Shown here: in pieces, positions 1-8,065 of the stretch
Numbering within the stretch: position 1 is the first letter of the stretch
Layout: every line of letters begins with the position of its first letter
Origin: CAXNKG01 sp964202965
Lineage (GTDB): Bacteria > Acidobacteriota > Vicinamibacteria > Vicinamibacterales > UBA2999
Reading direction: 5' to 3'
DNA length: 23,164 bases
Assembly (NCBI GenBank): GCA_964202965.1
Contig: CAXNKG010000043.1
Location: forward strand, 1 to 23,164
Program-made: the position numbers and the translations under genes
The notes under the pieces: model-generated
The model's database searches: none
Told to the model about the DNA's origin: nothing
Seen by the model: only the letters and a program-made list of their open reading frames with translations

Positions 1-120
1 CATGTACATCATCGATCCGGCCTCGGCGATCGCGCTCTCCCCGGGATCGAGCTCTATTTCGACGAACTGCATCTCGTTGCCGATGATGCGGTAATCAACC
101 TCGTGTTGTCGTTGCGCCAA
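1..120 (-). CDS. AIM24 (TIGR00266-like) family protein, 5' part only
   Basis: The first 40 codons of a minus-strand gene that runs off the left edge. The visible residues include YRIIGNEMQFVEIELDPGES followed by AIAEAGSMMYM, the typical start of AIM24/TIGR00266 proteins, a beta-sandwich family whose bacterial role is unclear. The best start is TTG at 120, because HEVDYRIIG precedes the conserved EMQFVE and no in-frame ATG lies upstream of it; a GGAG lies about 10 nt upstream. ATG at 72 would remove conserved residues. The start overlaps the last 26 nt of the ABC exporter gene upstream, so the two are probably co-transcribed and translationally coupled. Seen: sequence and overlap. Inferred: family, from the motif alone. 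Confidence 0.75.
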   Translation of the reverse strand, partial: MAQRQHEVDYRIIGNEMQFVEIELDPGESAIAEAGSMMYM

Positions 121-2002
121 CGTAGCCCTTCTCCGGTTCCGGCGTGAACTCCTCGCCGGGATTGATAAAGCGGTTCATTTCGAACCGGTACTGTTTGTCA
201 TACAACTGACGGTACCGCCCGTTCATCTCCAGAAGTTCCGCGTGCGTCCCGCGCTCCACGATCTCGCCTGCTTCGAGCACCAGGATCTGATCGGCGCTCC
301 GAATCGTGGACAGCCGGTGCGCGATGACGAACGTCGTCCGGCCCGAACGCAGCTGGTTCAGACCATCCTGAATCATCTGCTCGGCATCGCTGTCGAGGCT
401 CGACGTCGCCTCGTCCAGGATCAGGATCCGGGGGTTGGCCAGGATGGCCCGGGCGATCGACACGCGCTGCCGCTGGCCGCCCGACAGCTTGATGCCGCGC
501 TCACCGACGACCGTCTGGTAGCCGTCGGGAAAGCGGCTGATGAACTCGTCGCAATGGGCGATGCGGCAGGCCTCCTGGATCTCGTCCAGCGTCGCCCCCG
601 GTTTCGCGTAGCCGACGTTCTCCGCGATCGTGCCGTCGAACAGAAAGTTGTCCTGGAGCACCGACGCCACCTGCTCGCGGTAATCGCGGAGCCGCGTCTG
701 CGCCAGATCGTGCCCGTCCACGAGGACGCGTCCCGTCATCGGACGATTGAACGCCATCACGATGCTGATGAGCGTGCTCTTCCCCGAACCGCTCGAGCCG
801 ACAAGCGCCGTCGTCGTACCAGGGGGGGCCGTGAACGAGACGCCGCGCAGGACCGGCTGTCCCTCGGCGTACTCGAACCAGACGTTCTCGAATGCGACCT
901 CGCCACGCAGCTGCCCAATGGGCTGGCGGGTGGCGTCTTCGTCGATCTCGGTTGGCATGTCGAGAATCTCTCGAATACGGTCGAGACCGGCGATCGCCTC
1001 GGTGATCTGCGTGCCGATGGAGGCAATCGACACGAGCGGCGCCGCCACCAGACCGACGAAGAAGATGTACATCATCAGGTCGCCGAGCGTCATCTCGCCG
1101 GCGATGATCGCCCGCCCGCCGAGCCAGATCATGAGCACCCCGATGACCCCGATGATGACCGTGCTGCCTGCGGTCGTCGCGGACACGCCGGTCATCGACT
1201 TCGCCACGTTGCGGTACAGGCGATGGGCGCCCTTGGCAAAGACAATCGCCTCGCGATGCTCCGCCGTGTACGACTTCACGACCCGAATGCCGCCGAGCGC
1301 TTCGGTGAGCCGGCCGGTCACTTCGGCGTTGATCTTCCCGCGCTCGCGGAAGAGCGGCCGCAGCGTCCGAAAGGCGTAGGCCATCCCGCCGCCAAACGCG
1401 CCGAGTACGAGCAGCGTGACCGCCGTCAGGCGCCAGTTCAGCCAGAACAGCACGCCCATGCCCAGCAGAGCGGTCACGAAGCCGCCCACGAGCTGCACCA
1501 GCCCCGTGCCGACGAGATTCCGGACGCCATCGGCGTCGGTCATGATGCGCGACACCAGCACGCCTGTTTGCGTGGAGTCGAAGTAGCGGACCGGCAGCCG
1601 CATCACGCGCGCCTGGACGCGCTTCCGCATGTCGGCAATGGCGCGCTGGGCGGCCACGCCGAGAATCTGTGACAGCCCGAACGAGGTGACCGCCTGAATG
1701 AGGGTGGCGACGCCCGCGGCAAGGGCGAGCGGCATGAGCAGCTCGGTCCGTCCCTTGGCGAGCACCTCGTCAATGAGCCACTTGGACGATGCCGGGAGGA
1801 CCAGGCCGGCCAGCCGGCCGACCAGCATCAGGCCGAGTCCGAGCGCGAGCCGCCGGCGGTGCGCCCAGATGAGCGCCCGTGCCTCGCGCCAGGCCGCGGA
1901 GGCCGAGACCTTCTTCTTCGGCGCGTCTATTGCCAGAGTTCCCACGATACTACGGCCCGACCGCTCGCCCGTGTGGAGAGTCCTGAAGTTCAGTGTGGCC
2001 AT
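95..2002 (-). CDS. ABC transporter, fused membrane and ATPase domains (exporter type, MsbA-like)
   Basis: A 635-residue half-transporter of the type 1 ABC exporter fold, expected to homodimerise in the inner membrane and export a lipid or drug-like substrate that cannot be named from sequence. An unusual soluble N-terminus (1-50) precedes about six membrane segments near 51-70, 88-112, 165-190, 191-212, 280-300 and 305-330. The ATPase domain follows: Walker A GSSGSGKST (402-410), Q-loop Q450, signature LSGGQ (506-510), Walker B ILILDE (526-531) and H-loop H562. All catalytic elements are intact. The start at 2002 leaves the heptamer repeat tract just upstream. The 3' end overlaps the AIM24-family gene. 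MsbA is the nearest well-known relative by layout, but multidrug exporters look the same. Confidence 0.9.
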   Translation of the reverse strand: MATLNFRTLHTGERSGRSIVGTLAIDAPKKKVSASAAWREARALIWAHRRRLALGLGLMLVGRLAGLVLPASSKWLIDEVLAKGRTELLMPLALAAGVATLIQAVTSFGLSQILGVAAQRAIADMRKRVQARVMRLPVRYFDSTQTGVLVSRIMTDADGVRNLVGTGLVQLVGGFVTALLGMGVLFWLNWRLTAVTLLVLGAFGGGMAYAFRTLRPLFRERGKINAEVTGRLTEALGGIRVVKSYTAEHREAIVFAKGAHRLYRNVAKSMTGVSATTAGSTVIIGVIGVLMIWLGGRAIIAGEMTLGDLMMYIFFVGLVAAPLVSIASIGTQITEAIAGLDRIREILDMPTEIDEDATRQPIGQLRGEVAFENVWFEYAEGQPVLRGVSFTAPPGTTTALVGSSGSGKSTLISIVMAFNRPMTGRVLVDGHDLAQTRLRDYREQVASVLQDNFLFDGTIAENVGYAKPGATLDEIQEACRIAHCDEFISRFPDGYQTVVGERGIKLSGGQRQRVSIARAILANPRILILDEATSSLDSDAEQMIQDGLNQLRSGRTTFVIAHRLSTIRSADQILVLEAGEIVERGTHAELLEMNGRYRQLYDKQYRFEMNRFINPGEEFTPEPEKGYVGATTTRG

Positions 2003-2012
2003 ACAATCAGGT

Positions 2013-2061
2013 GGTAGCTGGTAGCTGGTAGTCGGTAGCTGGCAGTCGGTAGTCGGTAGTT
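2013..2061 (+). repeat. Heptanucleotide tandem repeat, about 7 units of GGTAGYY
   Basis: Seven consecutive 7-bp units: ggtagct, ggtagct, ggtagtc, ggtagct, ggcagtc, ggtagtc, ggtagtt, then a partial unit gtagtct. The tract fills most of the 74-bp gap between the divergent ABC exporter and apaG starts, so it lies where both promoters must be. The units vary only at the last two positions and once at the third. No hairpin is evident, since the repeat is direct. Confidence 0.9.
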
Positions 2062-2076
2062 GTAGTCTGAGGTTTC

Positions 2077-2460
2077 ATGAGCGATACGACGACGCGCGGT
2101 GTTCGCATCGAGGTCAAGAGCAGTTATCTTGCCGACCGCAGTTCCGCCCGCGACAGCCAGTATCTCTTCTCGTATCACATCCGGATCTCGAACGTCGGGT
2201 CGGACACGGTGCAGCTGGTGTCGCGCGAATGGATCATCACGAGCGCGGACGGCGAGGTGGAGCGCGTCAAGGGGCCAGGAGTGGTCGGCGAGCAGCCCGT
2301 GCTCGCCCCGGGTGCGGCGTTCGAGTACACGAGCTATTGTCCGTTGAAAACGACCGTCGGGTCGATGCAGGGCAGCTATCAGATGGTGACGGCCGACGGC
2401 GAGAAGTTCGACGCCGCCATCGCGCCCTTTACGCTCGCGGCGCCCCACGCGCTGCACTAG
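2077..2460 (+). CDS. apaG: ApaG family protein
   Basis: 127 residues, the usual ApaG length (about 125). ApaG is a small immunoglobulin-like beta-sandwich protein tied by genetics to Co2+/Mg2+ handling and diadenosine tetraphosphate metabolism; its molecular activity is not settled. The protein carries the family's hallmark run: VSREWIITSADGEVERVKG, GVVGEQPVLAPG, FEYTSYCPL, and the glycine-rich GSMQGSYQM with the conserved aromatic residues. The start ATG at 2077 fits family length. It is divergent from the ABC exporter and stands alone, ending 33 bp before the convergent kinase gene. Confidence 0.95.
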   Translation: MSDTTTRGVRIEVKSSYLADRSSARDSQYLFSYHIRISNVGSDTVQLVSREWIITSADGEVERVKGPGVVGEQPVLAPGAAFEYTSYCPLKTTVGSMQGSYQMVTADGEKFDAAIAPFTLAAPHALH

Positions 2461-2493
2461 ATCGCGAAGAAGGACAGGCGACGAGCGCGTCGG

Positions 2494-5148
2494 TCAGCGG
2501 CCCAGTTCCGACAGCCAGTTCTGGACGACGACAAGCGAGGGGGGCGCCGAGTTCGCGTCTTCAATCGCGATGAACCGGCGGCCGTCTGGGGCGGCGTCGT
2601 AGGCCGCCCCCGAATCGTTGACCAGCTGTATTTGCGCGAGGGGCTGGGGCCTTCCCAGCGTCAGTGCGGCGCCGCTCCGTACGCTGACAGCCATGAGGCT
2701 CCGCTCGTCTTCACGGTAGAAGAGTTCCGTTCCATTCCGCGCCCAGACTGGTTCGGTGCCGCCGTCGGTCGACACACGAATCTTCGCGCCCGGGCCCGGA
2801 TAGGGCACCGCGTACACCTCGAGCCGCCCCGATTCATTCGAGGTGAATGCGAGCCAGCGGCCGTCGGGAGAGAACGCCGCGTCGCGCTCATCGAATTGCG
2901 TCGCGAGGAAGGCCGTAGGCTCGCCGTCGCGCGGCAGCAGCCAGATGTCGAGACCCGCGGGACGGCCACGCTCGGCGAACGCCAGCACGCGGCCATCCGG
3001 AGACCATGACAGCGGCCACTGGTCGCCCGGCCGCACGAGCAGCGGCTCGGGCCGCCCGCCCGCGGTCTCGATCGAATAGATGTCCCACGTGCCGGCCGTC
3101 GTGGACGCAAACGCCAATCTCGTTCCATCGGGACTCCAGGCTGGCCAGCGGCTGTTGACTCTCGGGCCAGCGTCGATCGGTGTCCGGATGCTTCTGTCGA
3201 GGTCGTACAGAACAATCTGGTCGTCTCCCCCGTCGGGGTGTGTCGCAACGGCGAGCAGACGTCCATCCGGCGAGATTCGCGGCGACGGATGATAGAAGCC
3301 GGCGAACTGCTCATTGACCGCGGCGGTCGTGCCTGCATTACGGCCGAACCAGGCGAGACGCTGGGATCCTCCCGCGACGCCCGCCTGCCGATAGACCAAT
3401 GTGCCGTCCGCCGCCAGGTCGTACATCGAGTTCCCGTTATTGCTTGTCTGCACATCCTCCAGCACCGGAACAGGTTCGCCCACGACACGCATCTGCCGTT
3501 GGTCCAAGGCCACGCTCAACAGCGAGCGGACGCGCGTAAACAGGAGTTGACCGTTGGGCGCGACTCGAGGATACGTGCCCTGCACGAGCGCCTGTCGTTC
3601 TCCTGTCTCGAGCGAGGCGATGGCGACCTGGGCGGTTGTCGAGGCACCGAGCCAGATCGTGAAGAGGACCGTCTTGCCGTCCGGCAGTACGTGCGGCCAG
3701 CGATGGTCGACTTCCTTGGCAGCCGAATCGACCTTTACTACCACGTCAGGTGTGCCACCGGCGGACGCCACGCGCACGATCCCTGCCGGGGTGCCGAACA
3801 CAATCGTGTCGTTCGCGTGCCAGTGGGTTCCGAGGACGCCGTCGGGGACGTCGCAGAGAACGGTGGGAGGCCCCCCGCTGAGCGCCACCTTCTTGAGCTG
3901 GCCGTCGGCCACGAACACGACCGACGCGGCGTCAGGCGAGAGGGACGCATTCGACGCGTTTTCCGTGCCCCGAATGACCGTGGACTCGAGCTGTGCGAGC
4001 TGCCGGGCATACAGCCGCTGAACACCATCGTCGCCGAGCGCGCTGTACAGGAACGTCCGGCCGTCGCGCGACACCGCCACGCCGGTGTTCACGGCGTCGC
4101 GTACGGAATCGGGCAGATCCACCCTGAGACGCGCCACCGGGGGCGGGCCGGGATCCGCCGGGCGCATCATCATCCAGGAGGCGCTGGCCGCCGCGGCCCC
4201 GATGGCGAGGCCCGCAGCCGCGCCCAGTAACCAGCCGCGCCCACGCGCGCGCGGCGGGACTGCCACCGCGGTGGCGCCCGCGGGGGATGCGGGCAGGCTC
4301 GCCCACTTCAGCTCCTGCAGCACGTCCAACGCGGTCTGCCACCGCTCCTCAGGATTCTTCGCCAGGCACCTCGTGACGATGTGACCGAGGTGCGGCGGGG
4401 CGAGCGGCTGCAGCGTCGCCATCGCGGGCGGCTCGCGCTCGAGGATCGCCGCCATCACGCTCGCGGCCGACTTCCCGTCGAAGGCGCGCCGGCCGGTCAC
4501 CATCTCGTAGAGCACGCAGCCGAAGGCGAAGATGTCGCTGCGCGCGTCGGCTTCCTGGCCCTCGACCTGCTCGGGCGCCATGTACTGGAACGTGCCGAGG
4601 ATCGTCCCCTGCTGCGTCAAGCCGCGCGGTGTTGTCGGAAGCGCGGACACCCCGATATCCGAAACCGCCGGGCCGCTCGCTTTGGCGAGCCCGAAGTCCA
4701 GTAGTTTTGCGCCCGCCTTCGTCAGCATGACGTTGCCGGGCTTCAGATCGCGGTGCACGATGCCCGACCGGTGCGCCTTGTCGAGCGCCGAGGCTATTTC
4801 GATCGCCGTGCGGAGCGCGGCATCGATCGGCATCGGGCCTTTCGCCAGACGCTCCGCGAGCGTCTCCCCTTCCAGGAACTCCATGACAAGGAATTCCGTG
4901 CCGGACTCGCGGCCGACGTCGAAGACCTGGCAGATGTGCGGATGATTGAGCGTCGCTAACGCGCGCGCTTCGCGGTCGAAGCGCGCGCGGAACTGCGGAT
5001 CGCCGGCGAGCGCCTCCGGCAGGATCTTGATCGCGACCGTCCGATCGAGCCGCGTGTCTCGGGCGCGATACACCTCGCCCATCCCGCCCGCGCCGAGCGT
5101 GCCGGTGACTTCGTACGCGCCGAGACGAGTGCCGGGCGTCAGGGACAT
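2494..5148 (-). CDS. Membrane Ser/Thr protein kinase with C-terminal PD40/TolB-like propeller
   Basis: 884 residues. The N-terminal kinase domain (about 10-275) has the glycine loop GTLGAGGMGEVYRA (17-30), the ATP-positioning lysine in VAIKIL (K41), the catalytic loop HRDLKPGN (D134), DFG (D151) and APE (191-193), so it should be active. One membrane segment at about 305-327 follows. The remaining ~550 residues contain repeated blade signatures of the SPDG type (for example SPDGRLLAVA, SPDGTRLAFA, SPDGRWLAFTS), indicating a beta-propeller that probably lies outside the membrane as a sensor or binding module. The substrate is unknown. This architecture is abundant in Acidobacteriota. A related headless copy and a kinase-only stub lie upstream on the same strand, so the region once held tandem copies. 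Confidence 0.92.
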   Translation of the reverse strand: MSLTPGTRLGAYEVTGTLGAGGMGEVYRARDTRLDRTVAIKILPEALAGDPQFRARFDREARALATLNHPHICQVFDVGRESGTEFLVMEFLEGETLAERLAKGPMPIDAALRTAIEIASALDKAHRSGIVHRDLKPGNVMLTKAGAKLLDFGLAKASGPAVSDIGVSALPTTPRGLTQQGTILGTFQYMAPEQVEGQEADARSDIFAFGCVLYEMVTGRRAFDGKSAASVMAAILEREPPAMATLQPLAPPHLGHIVTRCLAKNPEERWQTALDVLQELKWASLPASPAGATAVAVPPRARGRGWLLGAAAGLAIGAAAASASWMMMRPADPGPPPVARLRVDLPDSVRDAVNTGVAVSRDGRTFLYSALGDDGVQRLYARQLAQLESTVIRGTENASNASLSPDAASVVFVADGQLKKVALSGGPPTVLCDVPDGVLGTHWHANDTIVFGTPAGIVRVASAGGTPDVVVKVDSAAKEVDHRWPHVLPDGKTVLFTIWLGASTTAQVAIASLETGERQALVQGTYPRVAPNGQLLFTRVRSLLSVALDQRQMRVVGEPVPVLEDVQTSNNGNSMYDLAADGTLVYRQAGVAGGSQRLAWFGRNAGTTAAVNEQFAGFYHPSPRISPDGRLLAVATHPDGGDDQIVLYDLDRSIRTPIDAGPRVNSRWPAWSPDGTRLAFASTTAGTWDIYSIETAGGRPEPLLVRPGDQWPLSWSPDGRVLAFAERGRPAGLDIWLLPRDGEPTAFLATQFDERDAAFSPDGRWLAFTSNESGRLEVYAVPYPGPGAKIRVSTDGGTEPVWARNGTELFYREDERSLMAVSVRSGAALTLGRPQPLAQIQLVNDSGAAYDAAPDGRRFIAIEDANSAPPSLVVVQNWLSELGR

Positions 5149-5283
5149 GAGGACTGCAGATTCTGCCGGTACCGCGACGACGGAGCGCTGTCGAATCGCG
5201 AATGCCGCGGGCCCGTCTCCGCGAATGCAGGCGCAAATCGTGTGTTTCCGAGACCGGCACGGACCGTGAACGGAACATCGACG

Positions 5284-5478
5284 ATGCTACGATTGAACGA
5301 GCGGCAGCGAACGGGTATCGCGGACAAATTGACGGAGATGGCGAATCTCGTCGCCGCGGCCATCATGGTCGGTTTCGCCATCGGCGAACCCGCCGCGACG
5401 GTTCGATTGTTCATTGGCGTCATGGCGACGTGGATCGCGGTGCTGCTGGTCGCCGTATTCCTGTGGAGAGTCAAATGA
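5284..5478 (+). CDS. Small two-helix membrane protein, function unknown
   Basis: 64 residues starting at ATG 5284. An N-terminal amphipathic stretch (MLRLNERQRTGIADKLTEMA) leads into two hydrophobic segments, about 21-35 and 42-61, ending in a basic tail. I do not recognise a specific function; it resembles small two-TM proteins of the DUF6722 kind. A longer frame from 5242 exists, but the added residues look non-coding. The last codon overlaps the next small gene by ATGA, which argues both are real and translated together. The pair is oriented opposite to the kinase genes and sits exactly where a kinase gene is broken off. Confidence 0.6.
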   Translation: MLRLNERQRTGIADKLTEMANLVAAAIMVGFAIGEPAATVRLFIGVMATWIAVLLVAVFLWRVK

Positions 5479-5588
5479 CAGAGGCGGTGCTGTTCTTGGC
5501 CGGTTTGACGGCCTTCGGGGGACTCGTCGCGCTGTACGACTGGCTTGCGGAACGCAGCCACCGGAAACGGCACCGCGGCCACGCCTGA
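5475..5588 (+). CDS. Tiny single-pass membrane protein, function unknown
   Basis: 37 residues: a single hydrophobic helix (about 4-22, AVLFLAGLTAFGGLVALYDW) and a strongly basic tail (ERSHRKRHRGHA), giving an expected N-out/C-in orientation. It starts inside the stop of the preceding gene (ATGA at 5475-5478), the signature of translational coupling. Its stop lies next to the breakpoint of the kinase remnant. Candidate roles are a subunit or regulator of the partner small membrane protein; a type I toxin-like peptide is possible from size and charge but not supported otherwise. Confidence 0.5.
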   Translation: MTEAVLFLAGLTAFGGLVALYDWLAERSHRKRHRGHA

Positions 5589-5690
5589 CGCGCCTTGCCG
5601 CGTGTCGCGCCTGCGATAGACCTCGCCCATACCGCCCGCGCCCAGGGGGGCGATGAATTCGTAGACCCCAATCTGTGCGCCTGGCATCAC
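5589..5690 (-). pseudogene. 5' stub of a Ser/Thr kinase gene
   Basis: Minus strand, beginning GTG-ATG at 5690/5687. The first ~31 residues (MMPGAQIGVYEFIAPLGAGG, then MGEVYRRRDTR) match the start of the intact kinase downstream (GTRLGAYEVTGTLGAGGMGE, then VYRARDTR), including the complete glycine-rich loop. Similarity stops abruptly after RDTR, before the lysine motif, and the frame then runs antisense through the two small membrane genes. The start overlaps the stop of the upstream propeller gene (GTGATG, with TGA at 5689-5687), as expected for adjacent co-transcribed kinase genes. A deletion or replacement has removed the remainder. Confidence 0.75.
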
Positions 5691-7602
5691 GGTCGAGCCT
5701 CCAGCAGCGTCGGCCAGTTCATGAGCAGCGTGAAGGCCGCCGACGTCGGCTGATTTGCCGGAACGTTTATGAGAAAGCGTCCATCGCGAGCCGGCCAGAA
5801 CGCGTGGTTGAGGGGTCCCGGCAAGGGAGTCTGGAACAAGGGAACGGGTGGCCCCGTTTCAAACCGCTCCCCGGTAGACGTGACCCGGGCCGCCATGAGG
5901 GAGCCCCCCGGGGCCAGGTAAAACAACTCCGCGCCATCGGTGCTCCACCGTGGCGATCCGCCGCCGTCGCCATTCGAGACACGCCACGCTCCGCCCCCTC
6001 TGCCGAAGGGACGTACGTACACGTCCGTGCGGCCTGCTTCGTTCGAGGCGAACGCCACCCATCGGCCATCCGGCGAGAACCGGGCGTCCGACTCGTCAAA
6101 CCGGCCGTTCGCAAATGGAGCGGCCATGCCGCTGTCGACCGCCAACGTCCAGATGTCCTGACCGCTGTCGCCCGCGGCGGTTCTGATCAGAATGTGATGC
6201 CCGTCGGGCGACCAGTCGTAAGGGGCTTTGGCTCCTGGGACGACCCCCATATTCGATACAGCGATCGGTGTGTCGTCCTGACCTCCTGTAACAGGCTTCC
6301 GATAGAGCTCGCCTCCGCGGCCGACCGATGTCCAGACGACGTGACGGCTATCCGGCGACCATCGCGGAAAGGCATCGTCGCCTTCATCGCTCGTAAAACG
6401 TGTGGTGACGTTCCGCGGAATATCCAAAAGCCACAGATCGCGGCGAGGGTCCGTCGGACTCTGGGGTTTGAGAAACACCGCCCACCGGTTGTCGGGCGAC
6501 AGTGCCGGATCAGTGTTTGGAACAGCTGCCGAGGGTTCGCCGATAACGTCGTCAGCCGTCCCGTCGCGCCTGTACCACGTCAGGCGGCGGACAGTGCCAG
6601 CCGTGGCGCCGCGCACGTATCCGACTGTGCCGGCGGATGAAGCCGAGAACACATTCGCCAATCCCAACTGCTGCCCGGCGAGACGAACCCCGTCAACGAG
6701 TCTCGTCGGGTCGCCACGCACTTCCAGGGCGCGAACGTCGAAGGACTGGGCCAGCAGTGCGTTGTCCTGCGTGAAGAGCAGGTGGTCGGCAGCGTATTCG
6801 GCGTTCAGGCCGGGCCGGAGCCGTCGCGGCGCAGCGAGACTTACGCCGGCCACCCAGATATGGCCGCCGGCCGCAAAAAAATAGTGCACGCCATCTGGGA
6901 GGTACGAGGGATGGTGCGGTTGGCCGGCATCGGCCGGCAGGTCGAGGGCCAGCTTCTCGAAGGTTCCGCCGGCCGCGGGTACGCGGTACAACCCGACCAG
7001 AGCGGCGAACGACAGGCTATTGGGCGCACCGGCGGGCCTGAACCCGCTGACCATGATCTCGTCAGCCGAGGACCACGCGCCTGAGGTGATCGACCCGATC
7101 TCCGCAATCGCGAGTGGTTGACCGCCCTCAACTGAAATTTTCTTGAGCCTGCCGCCGGCGAAAAAGGCGATCCACCGGCTATCCGGCGACCAGAACGGTG
7201 TCTGCGCACCTTCGGTCCCAGGGAGCGGCTCGGCATCTGGTGCGGCAAGGGCGCGCACCCACAGGCGGGGTCGCCCGCGCTCGATCCCGATGAACGCGGC
7301 ACGTGCGCCGTCTGGCGACAAGGCGAAGTCGCGCGAGCCTGTACTGAGTTCGACACCCTCGGGCAGTGGCAGCGCGGCGTTGATCAGCGGCTGGGGCGGC
7401 GCGGAAGGACGCAGCCAGAACGCCAGCGTGGCGGATACCCCCACCACCGCGATTGCGGCGGCGATGGACGCGCTGAGCCACGGTCGCCGCACGGCAGAAA
7501 CAGGACTCGGCTTGTCTGATGCGTCATCGAGCTCGTATCGCGCGATCGCAATGTGCGGCAACCGGGCGTGGACGTCCTTGACCAGCGCACGCTGGAGGAG
7601 TC
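5687..7602 (-). pseudogene. Kinase-propeller gene lacking its kinase domain, truncated at the IS630 element
   Basis: The open frame yields 624 residues if started at TTG 7561, but coding similarity continues upstream: codons from about 7602 read LLQRALVKDVHARLPHIAIA, matching the last helix of a kinase C-lobe (compare RCLAKNPEERWQTALDVLQE in the neighbouring kinase). The frame then hits a stop inside the IS end at 7604-7611. About 256 N-terminal residues are therefore missing. What remains is a membrane segment (about 29-50 of the TTG product) and a full PD40-type propeller with SPDG/SPDS blade motifs, ending LLMNWPTLLEARP. If expressed from TTG it would be a membrane-anchored propeller without a kinase. 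I call it a truncated gene rather than a designed one because of the exact coincidence with the element boundary. Confidence 0.82.
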
Positions 7603-7603
7603 T

Positions 7604-7623
7604 TAATCCCTAACGGCACTTGA
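7604..7623 (+). repeat. IS630 left terminal inverted repeat
   Basis: 20-bp end starting with TA and the sharply conserved TAATCCC; pairs with 8599-8618 at 15/20 positions, with ACTTGA conserved at the inner edge. A possible transposase promoter begins in it: TTGAAT (7620-7625), 17 bp, TTTACT (7643-7648). Confidence 0.85.
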
Positions 7624-7654
7624 ATTGCCGAACGAAGTGTACTTTACTGACGCC

Positions 7655-8065
7655 ATGGCCAATGCATATGACGTGGCGTTGCGGGAACGCGCGGTGGCGG
7701 CGTACGAACGAGGGGAAGGCTCATATGCGGCGATGGCGGCGTTGTTCGACCTCGACCACCGCACACTGGAACGGTGGGTGGCGCGGATGCGGACGACCGG
7801 ATCGGTCGCGCCCCACGCGAAGGGCGGCGGCTGGCGGTGCCCCATTGACCTCACGGAACTCCACGCGGTGATCCGGGCGCGGCCGGATGGCACGACGACC
7901 GAGCTGTGCCGGGCATACAACCGCCGCGTCCGCCGCGCGCAGCGGACCACGCCGACGAGCTTCCGGCGCGCGATGCATCGAGCCGGATATGTGCTTAAAA
8001 AAAACGGCCGCGGCCGAGCGAGATCGACCGCCCGGACGTCCATGCCAAGCGCACCGCGTTCCTGA
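7655..8065 (+). CDS. IS630 transposase, upstream frame (orfA: DNA-binding domain)
   Basis: Starts at ATG 7655 (MANAYDVALRERAVAAYERG); TTG 7625 would add ten unconvincing residues. The product contains the N-terminal helix-turn-helix of IS630 transposases (ERGEGSYAAMAALFDLDHRT followed by LERWVARMR) and a second winged-helix segment ending MHRAGYVLKK. Meaningful similarity ends at the A8 run at 7997-8004; the remaining ~20 codons to 8065 are out of frame with the family. The protein probably acts mostly as the N-terminal part of a fusion made by -1 slippage, and the unslipped product could be a DNA-binding repressor of transposition. Confidence 0.85.
   Translation: MANAYDVALRERAVAAYERGEGSYAAMAALFDLDHRTLERWVARMRTTGSVAPHAKGGGWRCPIDLTELHAVIRARPDGTTTELCRAYNRRVRRAQRTTPTSFRRAMHRAGYVLKKNGRGRARSTARTSMPSAPRS
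7997..8004 (+). other. Putative -1 programmed ribosomal frameshift site (A8)
   Basis: Codons in the upstream frame read CTT AAA AAA AAC. Slipping back by one base on the A8 run changes to the downstream frame as AAA CGG CCG, giving GYVLKKKRPRPSEID, a continuous IS630 sequence. Both frames are otherwise free of damage, which favours programmed slippage over a disabling mutation. The GC-rich stretch after the run (CGGCCGCGGCCG, 8005-8016) could form a stimulating structure. Confidence 0.7.

Noticed and set aside
242..1672. 476-residue plus-strand open frame
   Set aside because: It lies fully antisense to the ABC exporter with all its motifs; the composition (R, H, D, A rich) is typical of shadow frames in GC-rich DNA.
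5139..5690. Whole 183-residue frame beginning with a kinase glycine loop
   Set aside because: Only the first ~31 codons are kinase-like; the rest is antisense to the two small membrane genes, so it is reported as a stub.
7559..7561. TTG 7561 as the true start of a propeller protein
   Set aside because: Kinase C-lobe residues precede it in frame up to the IS edge, so it is an internal codon of a truncated gene.
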